Positions 40,516 to 54,028 of a stretch of DNA of 64,000 nt are shown here, piece by piece. A program made the position numbers and the translations under genes. The stretch comes from Zopfochytrium polystomum (Eukaryota; Chytridiomycota; Chytridiomycetes; Chytridiales; Chytridiaceae): contig JAIVFJ010000029.1 of assembly GCA_025765615.1 (NCBI GenBank), positions 186,001-250,000 on the forward strand, read 5' to 3'. Under the pieces are notes generated by a model that was not told the origin of the DNA, searched no databases, and saw nothing but the letters and a program-made list of their open reading frames with translations. Each line of letters opens with the position of its first letter. Position 1 is the stretch's first letter.

Positions 40516-41946
40516 TTACGCTGCCAATTTGCTTGATTTTCCTCCCGATTCAAGTATGTTGGTGCTGATGCCTGTCGACTCCCTGTCCTTGCTCGAACCT
40601 TTCAGCGTATAGTACTCCGCTATTTCGCGAATTCTCGTGATGTCGGAGAGAAGGACCAAAATCATGATATTTGGCGCTTGATAAATGAAAACGCTTTGTC
40701 GGAACGGGTAAGAGAAAGGCTTTGACGATGGCGATGTTTCGTGTAAATAGAACTCACACAGCTTTTCAATTGTTTTGGCCCAAATGCAATTTGCAATGAT
40801 GCAATAAGTGCTTTGTTGGTGCCCCACTTCAAATGCTCAAACCTGATAGCATAGGGAACAAATACTGGCCTACGCACGAGGTCCTTAATCACAGCGTTTA
40901 ATCTTAATTGAACCTCACCAGAGGTCAAGTAGTGGAGCAAAACAGCTGAAATGTAGCACGCACTGCGAAGGACAGAGAGCACAACGTGCATAATCGACAC
41001 AGGAACTTGCTTTACTTGAGACATTGTGGTGATGATCCTGTACTGGGCGATCAGGAAGAAAATCGTTTCTGTGACGCAGAGAAAAATCATTGTCGTGTAT
41101 CCCAGGGCGTAGTTCGCGGGCAGCAGTTCTAGCAAGTAATTTTCCTGAAATTTTCTCGTCATATTGATGGTTTTTGTTTGATGGAGAATGAAGCGAAAAT
41201 ATCATACCGTCCAGTTCTTGTACCAGAAGACGTTTCCTTCGGTGGGAAGTTTGAGAATGCGAAAGGACGCTTGGTTCCACTTACTAATGCTGTCAAATCA
41301 AAGTCAGAGATCTCTAAGCGGCATCGATGCAATCATTCTTACATTTGTATCACAGCAAAGACAATACCAATTACCGTTGGAAGGATCCATAGTCGATTTG
41401 AGGTTGGATATAGTGTGAGCATGGTACGGTACACTGTGTGAAAGAGCAAGGAGGACATCTACGTTTAAAACAATTAATAAGATCAATATCTTTCGCCGGA
41501 CACGATTCTCACAGCAAGTATGTCGCCACCTGAAAAGCGCATTCCAGCCGCAAAAAGTGGAGGTGGATTTCAACGAAGTTTTCGCTTGAGTAAGGTTAAA
41601 ATAGGGATCGACTTACACGAAGTCCACATGGTCCGAATCATCAGTTTATCGTAATCAAAGTCACGCGATAGGTCTAAGGTGGAAAGTGTAGAGGCAATTG
41701 TGTGCTCCAGGTGCCCGACGACGGCCAAGATGATTGACCAGAATAGAGCCTGATCTTTGATCTTTGCGATCGCGTCCCAGTAGCACACGACCTTTATACG
41801 TTCGATTCGTTAAAAAAATTGAAGGCGCGGCTTGTCTTACTCGGGTAAAGGGGATGGAGGAGAGGGCTCGCTGTCCTTACAATCGTGAACACGGAGAGGC
41901 TCATTGCAACCATCATGTTACTGTCGGCGATCTGCTGGGAGCTCAT
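40516..41946 (-). CDS. Multi-pass membrane protein, family M2, copy 1 (eight exons)
   Basis: Exons on the complement: 40516-40693, 40760-40826, 40919-41144, 41208-41289, 41343-41458, 41513-41529, 41617-41791 and 41881-41946. All have GT-AG introns and the phases agree, giving 308 residues. The start is MSSQQIADSN. About seven hydrophobic helices follow, for example FWSIILAVVGHL, WILPTVIGIVFAVI, TTMIFLCVTETIFFLIAQY and MHVVLSVLRSACYISAVLL. A predicted loop has FWYKNWT, and the tail is polar. Exon 6 from the 3' end is only 17 bases, and the same micro-exon occurs in copy 2. No known family recognised; seven helices could suggest a receptor-like topology, but that is only inference. Confidence 0.7.
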
Positions 41947-42631
41947 GTCGTCCTAATCCTCGTCACAGTTTGTGCCCAATGGGTTTTCACAGTTTGAGTC
42001 TTTCAAGAACTGATCGCGTATATGGTCGGTCTTAAAGGCGCTGCTGCGATCCGTAAGCGCGAGGTGTGGTTTTTCTTCTCTTTTTGACGCGAGGACCTCC
42101 TGTCGACAAACCCGGAAAAAAAAGAGAAAAAAAAAATAAAAAATACCCAAAATTCATAAACGACCTTGTCAGCGCGTTAAGTTGCCACGGACGAAACACG
42201 GAAGGGTTGGCAACCGAAGACTGATACACGTTGTCATGTGTTCAAACTCGGCTCGAAACGGGTAGGGTGGGTGTAGGTCCTGCCCAGGCGGCTTTCCAGT
42301 GCTGAGGACCAAGGGGAGCAAAGACCGCAAGAGAGGCGGTGGACGCGGAGATTTTGTGCGACTGCAGTTCCCACCAATTGCATTGCAGAGAGCCACCCGG
42401 GAGCACAGTGGCGAGACAAACCGACAGAGTCTGACGCAAGAGGGTGCTGTCGGCGATCTGCTGGGCGCTCATGGCGTCTTCTACTCTTCGTGTTTGTGAC
42501 TTTATGTCCACTGGGTTTTCAAGAACGTAAATCAGGGAAGATAGGTTGGCGATCCGCTGGGGCGGCAGCCTCCAAAAACAAAACGAACAAAAAAAAAAAA
42601 ACAAAAAAAAAAAAAAACAAACGGCAGTTCC
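41947..42631. other. Intergenic with an isolated copy of the M2 first exon
   Basis: On the minus strand an ATG at 42472 opens MSAQQIADSTLLRQTLSV, nearly the first exon of M2 copy 1 (MSSQQIADSN), with matching upstream sequence. Nothing of the later exons follows. An A-rich tract lies at 42590-42620. The rest shows no gene. Confidence 0.5.
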
Positions 42632-43697
42632 TTGTCAACGCGGCAACAATGTTACCCCGGCAGAGGGTGCCAACAGCATCACCGCATTGACTGCGACGGA
42701 ATTGCTGTCGTCCTCACGACGACTGTCAAGCAGGATGTGTTCCGCTTCGTACTTTGGCGCTGTCCTGAGCCCGGATCACAGCCTTTTTTGGGGCTCTCAG
42801 ATTTTGACCCCGACGGATTCGGTTTTGAATTTGGTATACCCGTCGCGTGCTTCGCTGCGATACGGCACGACGAGGGCAACGGCTTCATCGCATTCTTCAT
42901 TGTGCGCAACAAGCAGCTGCGCAACGCCGGCTACGGGTGGCAGATTTCCCGGACGGCGCTGAAGTACCTGGGAGCGGAGCGGAACATCTGCCTTGACGGG
43001 GTGGAACATCAGCAAGGATCGTACGTGCGGGCCGGGCGTGGGACACGAGGCGGTTCAAGCTGACGCTCGACGGTCACGGTACAGCGCCGGCACGCTAGGA
43101 GAATGCTGCTGATCTCGTGACAGTGCGGGCAGGACTTGCGCTGGTAAATGTGGGCCTTGCCCGCGATGCGGAGAGCGTCGTCCAACCACCGTTGCGACGA
43201 TCGGCGACGGCACAGGACCTTTGGTCAGCCTTGCCGCGGTGAGTGCATTCGTGGAGCGGCACAGTGGGTTCGCGCGTCGCCAAGGGTTCATGGCTGGCTG
43301 GCTTAGCTCCACGGAGATTGATTCTGTGGCGCTAGAGGCGTCCAGCGGAGAGATTGTCGCGTTCGTCAGTGTGTGGACGGCGGTCGTTCGATACAGCATC
43401 GGGCCAGTGTTCGCGGCCGACCCGGAGACCGCCACACACGTTCTCGCTGCGATCGTGGCGAGGGTGCGACGGCGTGAAAAGCTTTCGTCTTTGTCGTCGC
43501 GACAGGAGCAACCGCAGGAGATTCGTTTGCACGCAGACGTGTGCATGGCCAACCCATCCGCCCGTAGCGTTTTTGAGCGCTTTGGCTTCTTTGACTCGAA
43601 ATCGCTTGTGTGCGGCCGCATGTTTACAAAGGGCAACCCACTTACTGAATCAGACGTCGGCCGAGCCTTTGCGATCATGGCTTTGGAGTCAGGCTAA
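42632..43697 (+). pseudogene. GNAT-family N-acetyltransferase with C-terminal second domain, broken frames
   Basis: Frame 42632-43063 gives a GNAT core: VACFAAIRHDEGNGFIAFFIVRN, NAGYGWQISRTALKYLGAE and ICLDGVEHQQGSY, close to the LGxRNIGLDGVxxQQxNY pattern of two-domain acetyltransferases. Frame 43221-43697 gives the second domain: FVERHSGFARRQGFMAGWL, YSIGPVFAADPETA, LHADVCMANPSARSVFERFGF and a stop. Between them (43020-43220) the frame shifts and a TAG occurs. Two GT...AG segments (from 43019 and from 43148) might be introns, so the gene could be spliced rather than dead. The family transfers acetyl from acetyl-CoA to amines; the substrate is unknown. It sits between the two M2 genes. Confidence 0.55.
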
Positions 43698-44094
43698 GGC
43701 GAGTTGGGGAGGACGTTCATCTTTCATCTTTTCAGCTGGCTTTGTGAAGATATCAAGGTTTTTTCTCCTCAGCTCCCTCTATTTCCACTCAGCCTTTTGG
43801 GCAAACCCTCGCATATTGGTGGCTGTCTCTGTTTCTGTTAATTTTCGCACTACTTAAGAGAAGTTTTCTGCTTTCGCAATACGTGTTGATTTGCTGTCAT
43901 TTCCCCTCATCAACGGAGTCGTTTGAGTGACGTGGATTTACGCTTTCAGCTCTTAGCCATAGTTGCGTTACAGGAGACTACTCTGGTCAAGATAAGGATC
44001 AAAAGCCGTATATTTCTCAAAAGCCCAATCCCAAACTTAAACTTGACTCGACAACACTGGAGTCTTTAATCCGGGGGACCTCAAGGGTGCAGAT
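43698..44094. other. Intergenic
   Basis: No gene recognised between the GNAT frame and the 3' end of M2 copy 2. Confidence 0.5.
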
Positions 44095-45466
44095 TCAACT
44101 ATCTTCGTGCTGAGCTCCGAAGGTACACCGCCGCGATTCTGCGATTCGAAATACTCTATAATCTCTCGGATTCGGGCACTGTCCGACAGCATCACAAGAA
44201 TCATGAGATTCCCTGCTTGAAATATGTAAGGGCTGGGGGTGTGAATTACTGGTCAGAAGCCAACGTGCACGGAGAAGGCAGCTGGAGAACCCACCCAGCT
44301 TTTTAAAGGTCACAACATTGTCATTGCCAGCCGACACAGGCACCAATTATTACATTTTTGTAAGTTAGTTACCAGCAACACGAATAGAGCAAGGGGTAGA
44401 TACCAGTTTCCCCAGGGAAAAAGTATCCACCTTCAGAAGGCTTTAACTCAGTCTCCTGAAACTCAAGCATGCCGTAGCCACTCACCAAGCGATAAATACT
44501 TCATTATCACCGACGAAACAAAGCAAGCACTACGCAGAAAGGCTTGGACGATTAGCCACCACGGGAGCGGAAACTTTTGAATCATAGACAAGGATGTGAT
44601 AATTGTGTACTGCGACAGAACGAAAGCGACCGTCTCTGCGATGGACTGGTAGATCATCACCGCGATTCCCAATACGTAAGTGTGGAAAGAGATTTGGAAA
44701 ACCTGCCAGTCGTGAAAAGCTTGTCGCTGCTTCAGTATTGCCTCACCATAATGTCTCGTTCCCAAAGGTAGTTGTCTGAAGGAAAGCATTAAGACAATGG
44801 AGAGATTGGTACTCACACTTACAGGCGCTTTTTTCAAGCCAAACAGAGTGTGCTTTTGATGTTAGCTAGTGCGTCGTTGGTCCAGATCTTACATGTGAAG
44901 GGCGACTCCAACCGACGTCAAAGCTAGCGGGATCGCCCAATGGTGGTCGCCATAAGGATTCATTATTAAAACTGTGCGGTACGACGAGTGGAAGAGCAAC
45001 GACGCCGTCTAGTTATCCAACATGAGTTCCGCCGCTCAAAGTTTGCAAATTGAAATTCAAGGGACCGCACCGTCAAAACATCCGCCACTAATCATTGCAA
45101 AAGCAAAGAGATAAGCGGATCCGATAGAGGCTTTCGTGAAACGCAAACGAAATCTACCTGTAAGACGAATACTTTGCGAAAGGTGTAAAGGGAAATCCAA
45201 ATCTTTCGCCAACTCGCGATACGCGAGCGACGATCCAATATTCATCACGAGTTGCCCAAGAAAGGCAAGAATCATGGACCAGAACAGCAGGCGATCTTTA
45301 AAGTTCATGATGACCTCCCATGAGCAGACTGCCTGATTTTTTTTTTTTTTTTCTCTCTCAGTACCTCTCGTATTGAGTTGTGTTCGATCACACTTACGAT
45401 AGAAACCGTTGAGAAGCTTAAAGCAGCTTGCACGTTGGAGCTCACGATCACGCTTGTTGTGTCCAT
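44095..45466 (-). CDS. Multi-pass membrane protein, family M2, copy 2
   Basis: Paralogue of 40516-41946 with the same intron positions. Clear exons on the complement: 45398-45466 (MDTTSVIVSSN), 45158-45332, 45071-45087 (17 bases), 44893-45008, 44486-44702 and 44095-44232 (IFQAGNLMILVMLSD, IREIIEYF). The lengths 175, 17 and 116 equal those of copy 1. The exon between 44893 and 44702 is unclear: a 5-base exon (CGCCT, 44824-44828) plus a 29-base exon ending at ATG|GTGAGG near 44750 would keep the frame. The exon between 44486 and 44232 could not be placed, so this copy may be damaged. Function unknown. Confidence 0.55.
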
Positions 45467-46143
45467 GACGCCCGCAAATATACGCGATCGGTTGCAGGCG
45501 TTGGATCCTTTTTGAAGCCTCGAAGTTGTCGCGACTTTGTCACTTCTAAACTGTTGGTTCGCGACAGAGCCCGTTTGGAGGTGCTGGGTCCCTCGAAGCC
45601 TCCGCGGTGGGTATGAAGTTGTCGCGACTTCGTCTTCTCCAAAATTACAGCGTCTACTTCCTGGAAAAAAAAACTTAACAAAACGCAGAAGAAAAAAAAA
45701 TCGTCCATCGAACAGTCCCTTTCATCTTAGAGACGTGAAGTGAAAGAGGGGATTGTGATCAAACCCCTCACCATTACCCACTCGCGGTCCAGGATCCCAG
45801 ATTATGGACTTCGGTTACATTCCCTCTCAAATTAGTGAACACACAACGCGGCAGATTCACGTCAACGCTATATCTTGACAAGACGAATATCGCTCAACAT
45901 TCCGCCCAAACGCAAAAAACACACCCACACAACCGTGCCCGAGAAGTGGAACAAACAGAATGAGAAACTAAGACTGCAGGAGAGAACAAACGAAATTTTG
46001 GAGGGAGGTGGGGGGGCGAATGCAACAAGGCAAATCACGAGCGGAAGAATGGTACGAGAGACGAGAGCAGCAGCGGCAGGCATTGGACAAAAACGGAACA
46101 ATTGTCCTTTGCACTTCTTTACAGTTTTCGAAAACAACACAAC
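45467..46143. other. Intergenic
   Basis: Upstream of M2 copy 2 and downstream of the calcineurin gene. No gene, only short A-rich stretches (for example 45665-45700). Confidence 0.5.
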
Positions 46144-48646
<2,503 letters not shown>

Positions 48647-48841
48647 TGATGATTGATTGAATGACCGAAAGAAAGAAAGATTTTTCTTTCGCAAATATGA
48701 AACCTAATGACTTCATCGCATTACCCAGCTTGTATTTTGTCACTCTATCTTCAAGGCATAATAATGATGAGAAACACGCAGTACGTAAACGACAGAGTAA
48801 ATGCCGTTATCTGTGTGGGGCAGTGTCATTAGTGTCCGGAA

Positions 48842-50979
48842 TCACCAATAGCAGATGCTCAAAATAGCGGCACAACTTACAAACATATACGCCTGCGGAA
48901 CTAAGGTTTTGCGCGTGCGCTCGTTAGCATTTTTCGTCACATCAACAGCCCCCCAAAAACGCAACAAAATCCCTTTCAACTCACCTGACTTTATCAAAAC
49001 CAAGCAAAACAGCCCATACCCCCCCGTCACCATCCAAAACGGCCGCCCCTTGAGCAACCACCCCTCCTGCTCACCCCTTCTTTCCCCACCCTCCCCGCCG
49101 CGCTCCCCGTCGGAACCTCCCAAATCCCCCACCGACGGGTCCGGCGGCAACGTAAACAGCACCGCGTCGTCCGGCTCCAGCGCGTGCTTGCGGAAATACG
49201 CACGCACCTCGGCCTTGTACAGAAAATCGTCGTCTGACCCGATGTAGTCGGCGATGTAAAAGTCGTCGTCGAATGTAGTGGTGGTGGAAGGGGGGTGGGA
49301 GAGATCGAAGTGGAGGAGGTGCTCGGATTTGATGGGGACGGTTTCGCTGCGTGGGAGACGCGCGGTGATGGTGGTGGTGGTGGGGGTGGGGGATTTGCTG
49401 GGGGCGTTAGGGGTGAGGGCGAATACGTCGTCCGCGGACCGTCGCCGTCCGCCGAGGGGCGTTGTGTCGCCGCCGCCTCCCCGCCCCTCCCCGCCCCGCG
49501 CAAGCCCGTTCCCACCACCACCACTGTCGACGCCGTCGTCGTCGACGCTGCCCCATAACGAGCGGAGGTGCGCGCGGTAATCGTCCAGTAGCGGCGACGA
49601 CTCTGGCGGCGGCGTCAGCCGCCCCTCTTCTTCATCGTCGTCGTCGTGACCCTCATTTGGTGCGCGGCGTCGACGGCGCCCGGCCTCCCCTCCGTCGCTC
49701 CGCCGCGCAAACACGCCCCCCGCCAGCTCCGCGACGCTGCGCCTTCCTGCACTGCTCGCGGCCGGGATGACGATATCGAGGGCGGGGGAGACGAGGCCGT
49801 GCACGAGGCGGGCGAGGTTTCGGGAGAGGCGGGTGCCGGCGAGGTGCGCTGCGGAGAGGGACGGATGCAGGGTAGAAGTGGCGGACGAGGAGAGCCTGCG
49901 GGAGGCGGTGGAGGCCGAGGCGCGGCGGTGCTGGTGGCGGAGGTGGAGGCGGTTGAGGAGGGCGATTACGTGGTCGCTGCGGACGGCAAAGTAGTGCACG
50001 TCGCCGACGATGGTGAGGTTGTTGAGGGGCTGGGGTTTTGGGTTGCCGGGGGGGTTTGTTAGCCCTGATGCGACCCCAAAGAGTAAAATGAATGGGGGGA
50101 CATTACATTCTTCGCCTTCATCCGATGAAGCAGCCCGTCCTCCGGCTGCGTCCGAAACAACACCTTGTTGATCTGATGCGCCGCATAGTGGTGATGCAGC
50201 CGCCTCTCGCCCCCACCACCGCCACCGTCGCCGCCATCACCCTCCCCACAGCTGCCCGACGAGTCAACCGTCGTAACGCGCGCAATGATAAAGTCCTTCC
50301 CGACCCGCGCGTGGCTGCGGATGCTCGCCTCGAACGACTCGATTGTGAACGGGTCCTCCGTGCTCGAATGCACCACGTCCACCAGCGGCTCCGGGATGGG
50401 CTTCCCGGGGACGGCAACGTACTCTTTCGTCGGCGACGGTGGTTGTTCGATTTTTCGCGGTGCGGCGGACCCCGCTCCCGACGAAAACGACGGCGACGAC
50501 GGAGAGCCCGTGGCGCCGGACGCGGCCGTCTCCCCGCCGTCCTCGCTTCCCTCCTCGCCCTTCCCTTCATGCCGAATCGTCACCAACCCCGCCTCGACCT
50601 CGTCGCCGCCGCCGCCGCCCGGGCTGTCCCCGCCACGCTCGCTCCGCACCGCCTCCGACTCCACCGGCGTCCCGACCAGCTTAATATCGCGGAACCGCAG
50701 CGGCCGTGACGGCGGCTGCTGTTGCTCCGTCGGCGAGCCGTGGGAGGAGGCTGGCGCGCGTGGGTGGATGACGCAGAGGAGCACATCCGTGGTTGGCGAA
50801 GGCGGCGCGCAGGTCGAGGACGGCGACGCGGGGCGGTCGTAGGTGGCTGGTGGCGGCGCGGTACTGGCTGCGGCGGCGGCGGCGGTGGGGTGGGATGTTT
50901 CTTCGTCGTCGGGCGCGGGGAGGGCGTGGCTGCTGTCCTGCGACGCGATGCGGGAGTACCCTGGCCGGAAGGTGAACAT
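48842..50979 (-). CDS. Fungal conserved hypothetical membrane protein
   Basis: Exon 1 is 50107-50979, from ATG (MFTFRPGYSRIAS), and is mostly disordered with acidic and glycine-rich parts. Exon 2 starts at 50029 (PLNNLTIVGDVHYFAVRSDHV). A later ordered block reads FYIADYIGSDDDFLYKAEVRAYFRKH and DDAVLFTLPPD, and a C-terminal helix reads FWMVTGGYGLFCLVLIKS. An 84-base GT-AG segment at 48901-48984 contains a TGCTAAC branch-like site and has no stop, so it can be spliced or retained without shifting the frame. The protein then ends with a second helix (YMFVSCAAILSICYW). The ordered block recalls conserved fungal proteins of unknown function. Confidence 0.65.
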
Positions 50980-51300
50980 TTTCCCGGTCGGGAGAATGAA
51001 ATGTGTTGGTTAAGATTAGGGGGGTAATGCTTAAGAAAGCCCCTTTTTCCCAACTGTATCTTGCGGCTGCTTTTGCAATATGCTTGAGTTTCTGGCTTCA
51101 CTGTGTTATTTTTAGCTTTCTACCCTTTATTTAGGTCATATGCACAAGTTTGCTAGTGTAGTCCATATTTGAAGCTCGATGGCAAACTCGAATAGAAATG
51201 GTAACGTTCTAAACATTGCTTAATGCAAGAGGGTGGCCGATCCCCTTCTGGAACACGGTTCCAAACACAAAAAGAAAATGACAAACACAGTCACTTTCTC
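50980..51300. other. Intergenic
   Basis: Between two minus-strand genes. No gene seen. Confidence 0.5.
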
Positions 51301-52107
51301 TCACTGGAGCGCATCATTGACGGTCCGCCGCGTCCACTTGTTCAGCACACCCCCGATCCCAAACGCCGGCAGAATCCTCCCCATCCTCGCCAGCGTCGAC
51401 GGCACGTACTCCTTCGCCACCCGCCCGACCCTCGCGCCGAACCCGCCGCCGCTTCCTGCCCCCGCCGCACCGGACCGGTGGTTGTACAGGTCCAGCCCCA
51501 TCAAGTGCAACGGCGTCGACACGACCTGGATCGCGCACGGCAGCGCGAGCTGCACGCCCACATCCACCGCCGCCTTGACGCGCGCCCTCCTCCTCGCCTC
51601 CTCCTCCGGATCCCCCCCGTCGCCGCCACCAGCTAACGCGCGTCGCTCAACCGCAGCGGCAATCAGCGGCGGGAGGGTGAACGACGCGGCCATGGTCAGC
51701 ACGTCGCGGGAGGTGAAGAGCGCGTAGGAAGACAGCGGCAGCCGTTGCGGGGCGGTGACGCCGTAGAGGCGGGTGAGGAGCTGGTCTTTCCAGAGCGTCA
51801 TTGTGACGTTGACGAAGGAGGAGGTGGCGAGCTTGGGGAGCGACGGGTCGATCGAGGCGTGGAGGCTGAGGCTTTCGGCCGAGTTGGTCTGGTTCGGGGG
51901 GTGGATTTGGGGGAAACGTTCGTTAGAGGAAAACCCGATCGAGCTTGCCCTCCCCAGCAGGAGATGACGGCTTACCAGCGCGTACGTCGAAAAGTACACG
52001 GCAAACACGGCCAGGACGCTGGGCTGCCGAAAGTGGGTCAGCGGCCGCGTCAGGAGGGTCGTGAACCCTTCCTGCAGGCCGCGGAGCAGGGTCGTCTTGC
52101 CCGACAT
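51301..52107 (-). CDS. Fungal conserved hypothetical, probably mitochondrial inner-membrane protein
   Basis: Exons 51301-51888 and 51976-52107 on the complement, giving 239 residues from MSGKTTLLRGLQEGFTTLL. The 87-base intron has GTAAGC, a CTCTAAC branch-like site and CAG, and happens to be in frame. Conserved blocks: FRQPSVLAVFAVYFSTYAL, FTSRDVLTMAASFTLPPLI, and a C-terminal LPCAIQVVSTPLHLMGLDLY with several hydrophobic helices. That last block recalls a fungal family of unknown function with a STPLHLLGLDLYN signature. An upstream in-frame extension to 52515 is repetitive (Thr/Ala) and was not used. Localisation is inferred. Confidence 0.6.
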   Translation of the reverse strand: MSGKTTLLRGLQEGFTTLLTRPLTHFRQPSVLAVFAVYFSTYALVSRHLLLGRASSIGFSSNERFPQIHPPNQTNSAESLSLHASIDPSLPKLATSSFVNVTMTLWKDQLLTRLYGVTAPQRLPLSSYALFTSRDVLTMAASFTLPPLIAAAVERRALAGGGDGGDPEEEARRRARVKAAVDVGVQLALPCAIQVVSTPLHLMGLDLYNHRSGAAGAGSGGGFGARVGRVAKEYVPSTLARMGRILPAFGIGGVLNKWTRRTVNDALQ

Positions 52108-52690
52108 GTTTGCAATGATGCTGCGGTCGATGATGGCGACGACTGTTGTGGGGGCGTGTGTGTGTGGCGAAAAAGAAAGAAAGAAAGAAGGAAAGAAAGA
52201 AAGAGGGTTAGCGGTTGAAGAACGGCCCCGCACTCTCTCTGGGTGGCGTTGCATTGTTATGAATGGGAGGAGGGTATGCCCAAGGAACTGAAAGCGTGAA
52301 AGCAGAAGACCTGGCGCGGTGGAGCCGGCGGTGGCGAGGGCGCCCGCAAAGTCAGCGATCAGGGCCTTTTGCAGCGACCTCGGGGCCGTCGCTGTAGTTG
52401 TCGTCGTCGTCGTCTCCATGGTCGCCGCCGTCGTAGTCGTCGCCGTCGCCGTCGCCGTCGAGTGCTGTGGACGAGGAGGGATCATGGCCGCGGAGAACGG
52501 GTCCACCGTTTTCATCAGCGTTTTTTCTTTGTTTCGTTTTCGTTATTGTTTTTTTCTTTCGTTTTTGTGTTTTTTTCTTTTTCGCTCGTTTTTCCCTTGT
52601 TTTTCTTTCTTTTTTTTTGTTTTTTTTGTTTTTTTTTTTTGTTTTTTTGTTTTTTTTTTGTTTTTTTTTGTTTTTTTTCCCCCCCCTTTA
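52108..52690. repeat. GAAA-rich and T-rich low-complexity sequence
   Basis: A GAAA/GAAAGA stretch at about 52165-52205 and a long T-rich region at about 52518-52680 made of T runs broken by single G or C. No gene. Confidence 0.6.
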
Positions 52691-53520
52691 CTCCGACGCA
52701 CCAACGGATCTGCACATGCTGAAAATCTCTCCCGCTGTCACGTGGAGATACGTGTGCACTGTGCACAACACGGCTTTCCCGTCGTTCAACAGGGCGCGCC
52801 GCTTCCCCTGCTCGGATTCCACCTTCTCGGAGCTTTTATATGCATTGAACGCTATCTGATGCATCCGCAAGAAAGTGAGCGATACAAGAGTTTGCTATCT
52901 ATATCTAAGCAGTCGTTACGCCTTCGACATCCCTACCTTCAACCTGGTTGGACAACAATTTCGCGCTACGTGCTGGACTTCATTGCTCAACAGCTGGACA
53001 CGGCCACACAACTGCCATTGGACTCCACTTGCACAGGTCGTTTCCGTGCTTCAATGGGGCTCCCCTGTTCACACGAGATCTCCACGAAGCTGTCAAGCAA
53101 TCTTGCAATTGAAAAAGAAGATATCTATTCACATTGGCGGATCGTTAAAGCTACTGAAGAACCAGCTTCTCTGATTCCAGTATCCTCACTGGATACACAG
53201 CTAACTTCTGCCATGGCAAGTGCTGTCAGCATGCCTGTGGCAAAGAAGCAGCGTTTGCTAGAACAGTCACAGGCCATCGCGAACAGGCTGATCCAGCAGA
53301 CAATTTTGGACCCAAAGATCGCAGCTGTTCGTGGAAGGCCGAAAAACTCGCAGCAAATGCGGATGCAGCAAAAGCGACTACTCGCATTCCAAGTCAGTTT
53401 GAGCTTGTTGAAGTTGTGGGGCGACAGCGGAAATGTGGGCAGTGCCGCGGTTGTGGGCATGATCGACGAACGTGCCAGGTGGTTGTGTGGTGGGCTCCGC
53501 GCTCGCACTTTGCTAACAAA
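52690..53520 (+). pseudogene. Mutator-like (MULE) transposase C-terminal relic
   Basis: The plus strand encodes fragments typical of the end of MULE-type transposases: a SWIM-like STCTGRFRASMGLPCSHEIS, then a segment ending IYSHW, a linker with RGRPKNSQQ, and in another frame a Cys/His knuckle ELVEVVGRQRKCGQCRGCG then HDRRTC at about 53400-53475. The catalytic core is absent and the frame shifts at least once, so it is a remnant. Terminal repeats were not found. Confidence 0.55.
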
Positions 53521-53548
53521 GGCGTGTAATTTATTTATATTTCGAAGA

Positions 53549-53581
<33 letters not shown>

Positions 53582-53650
53582 GTAGTGGCCTCCCTCCGCA
53601 AGATACGTCCAAAACGAAATCAACACGGCTTCCCCTCACTCCCTTCCGCC

Positions 53651-53997
53651 TCACAGATCCGCCATGTCCGCGTCCTCCCTCCTCCACCGCACCCGCTTTC
53701 CCGCCCGCTCCGCGCATCCGTCGTCGTCATCATCAACGCCATCCGCCACGACCGCCTCTTCCGCCCCGCCACCTCTTTCCAATCCACCCTGTTCCAGCTC
53801 CCCCGTTGACGACGCAAGAGGCCTCGGCGACGGCGCGCCAGGCGACACCAGCGTGGCCGCCGGCGACGCCGCCGCCGCCGCGTCACCCGTCTCTGCGCCG
53901 CTGAACACGCTCGCAAACTCGGGAATCAGCCCCATCGCGTCGGCCCACCGCCGCTTCGACCCGACCACCAGCGGCAGCGGCGGCAGCTGCAGCGCCG

Positions 53998-54028
<31 letters not shown>

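Noticed and set aside
52319..53809. Single 496-codon plus-strand frame
   Set aside because: It passes through T-rich low-complexity DNA (Phe runs) and ends in a GA repeat. Only the MULE-like part in the middle is biologically interpretable.
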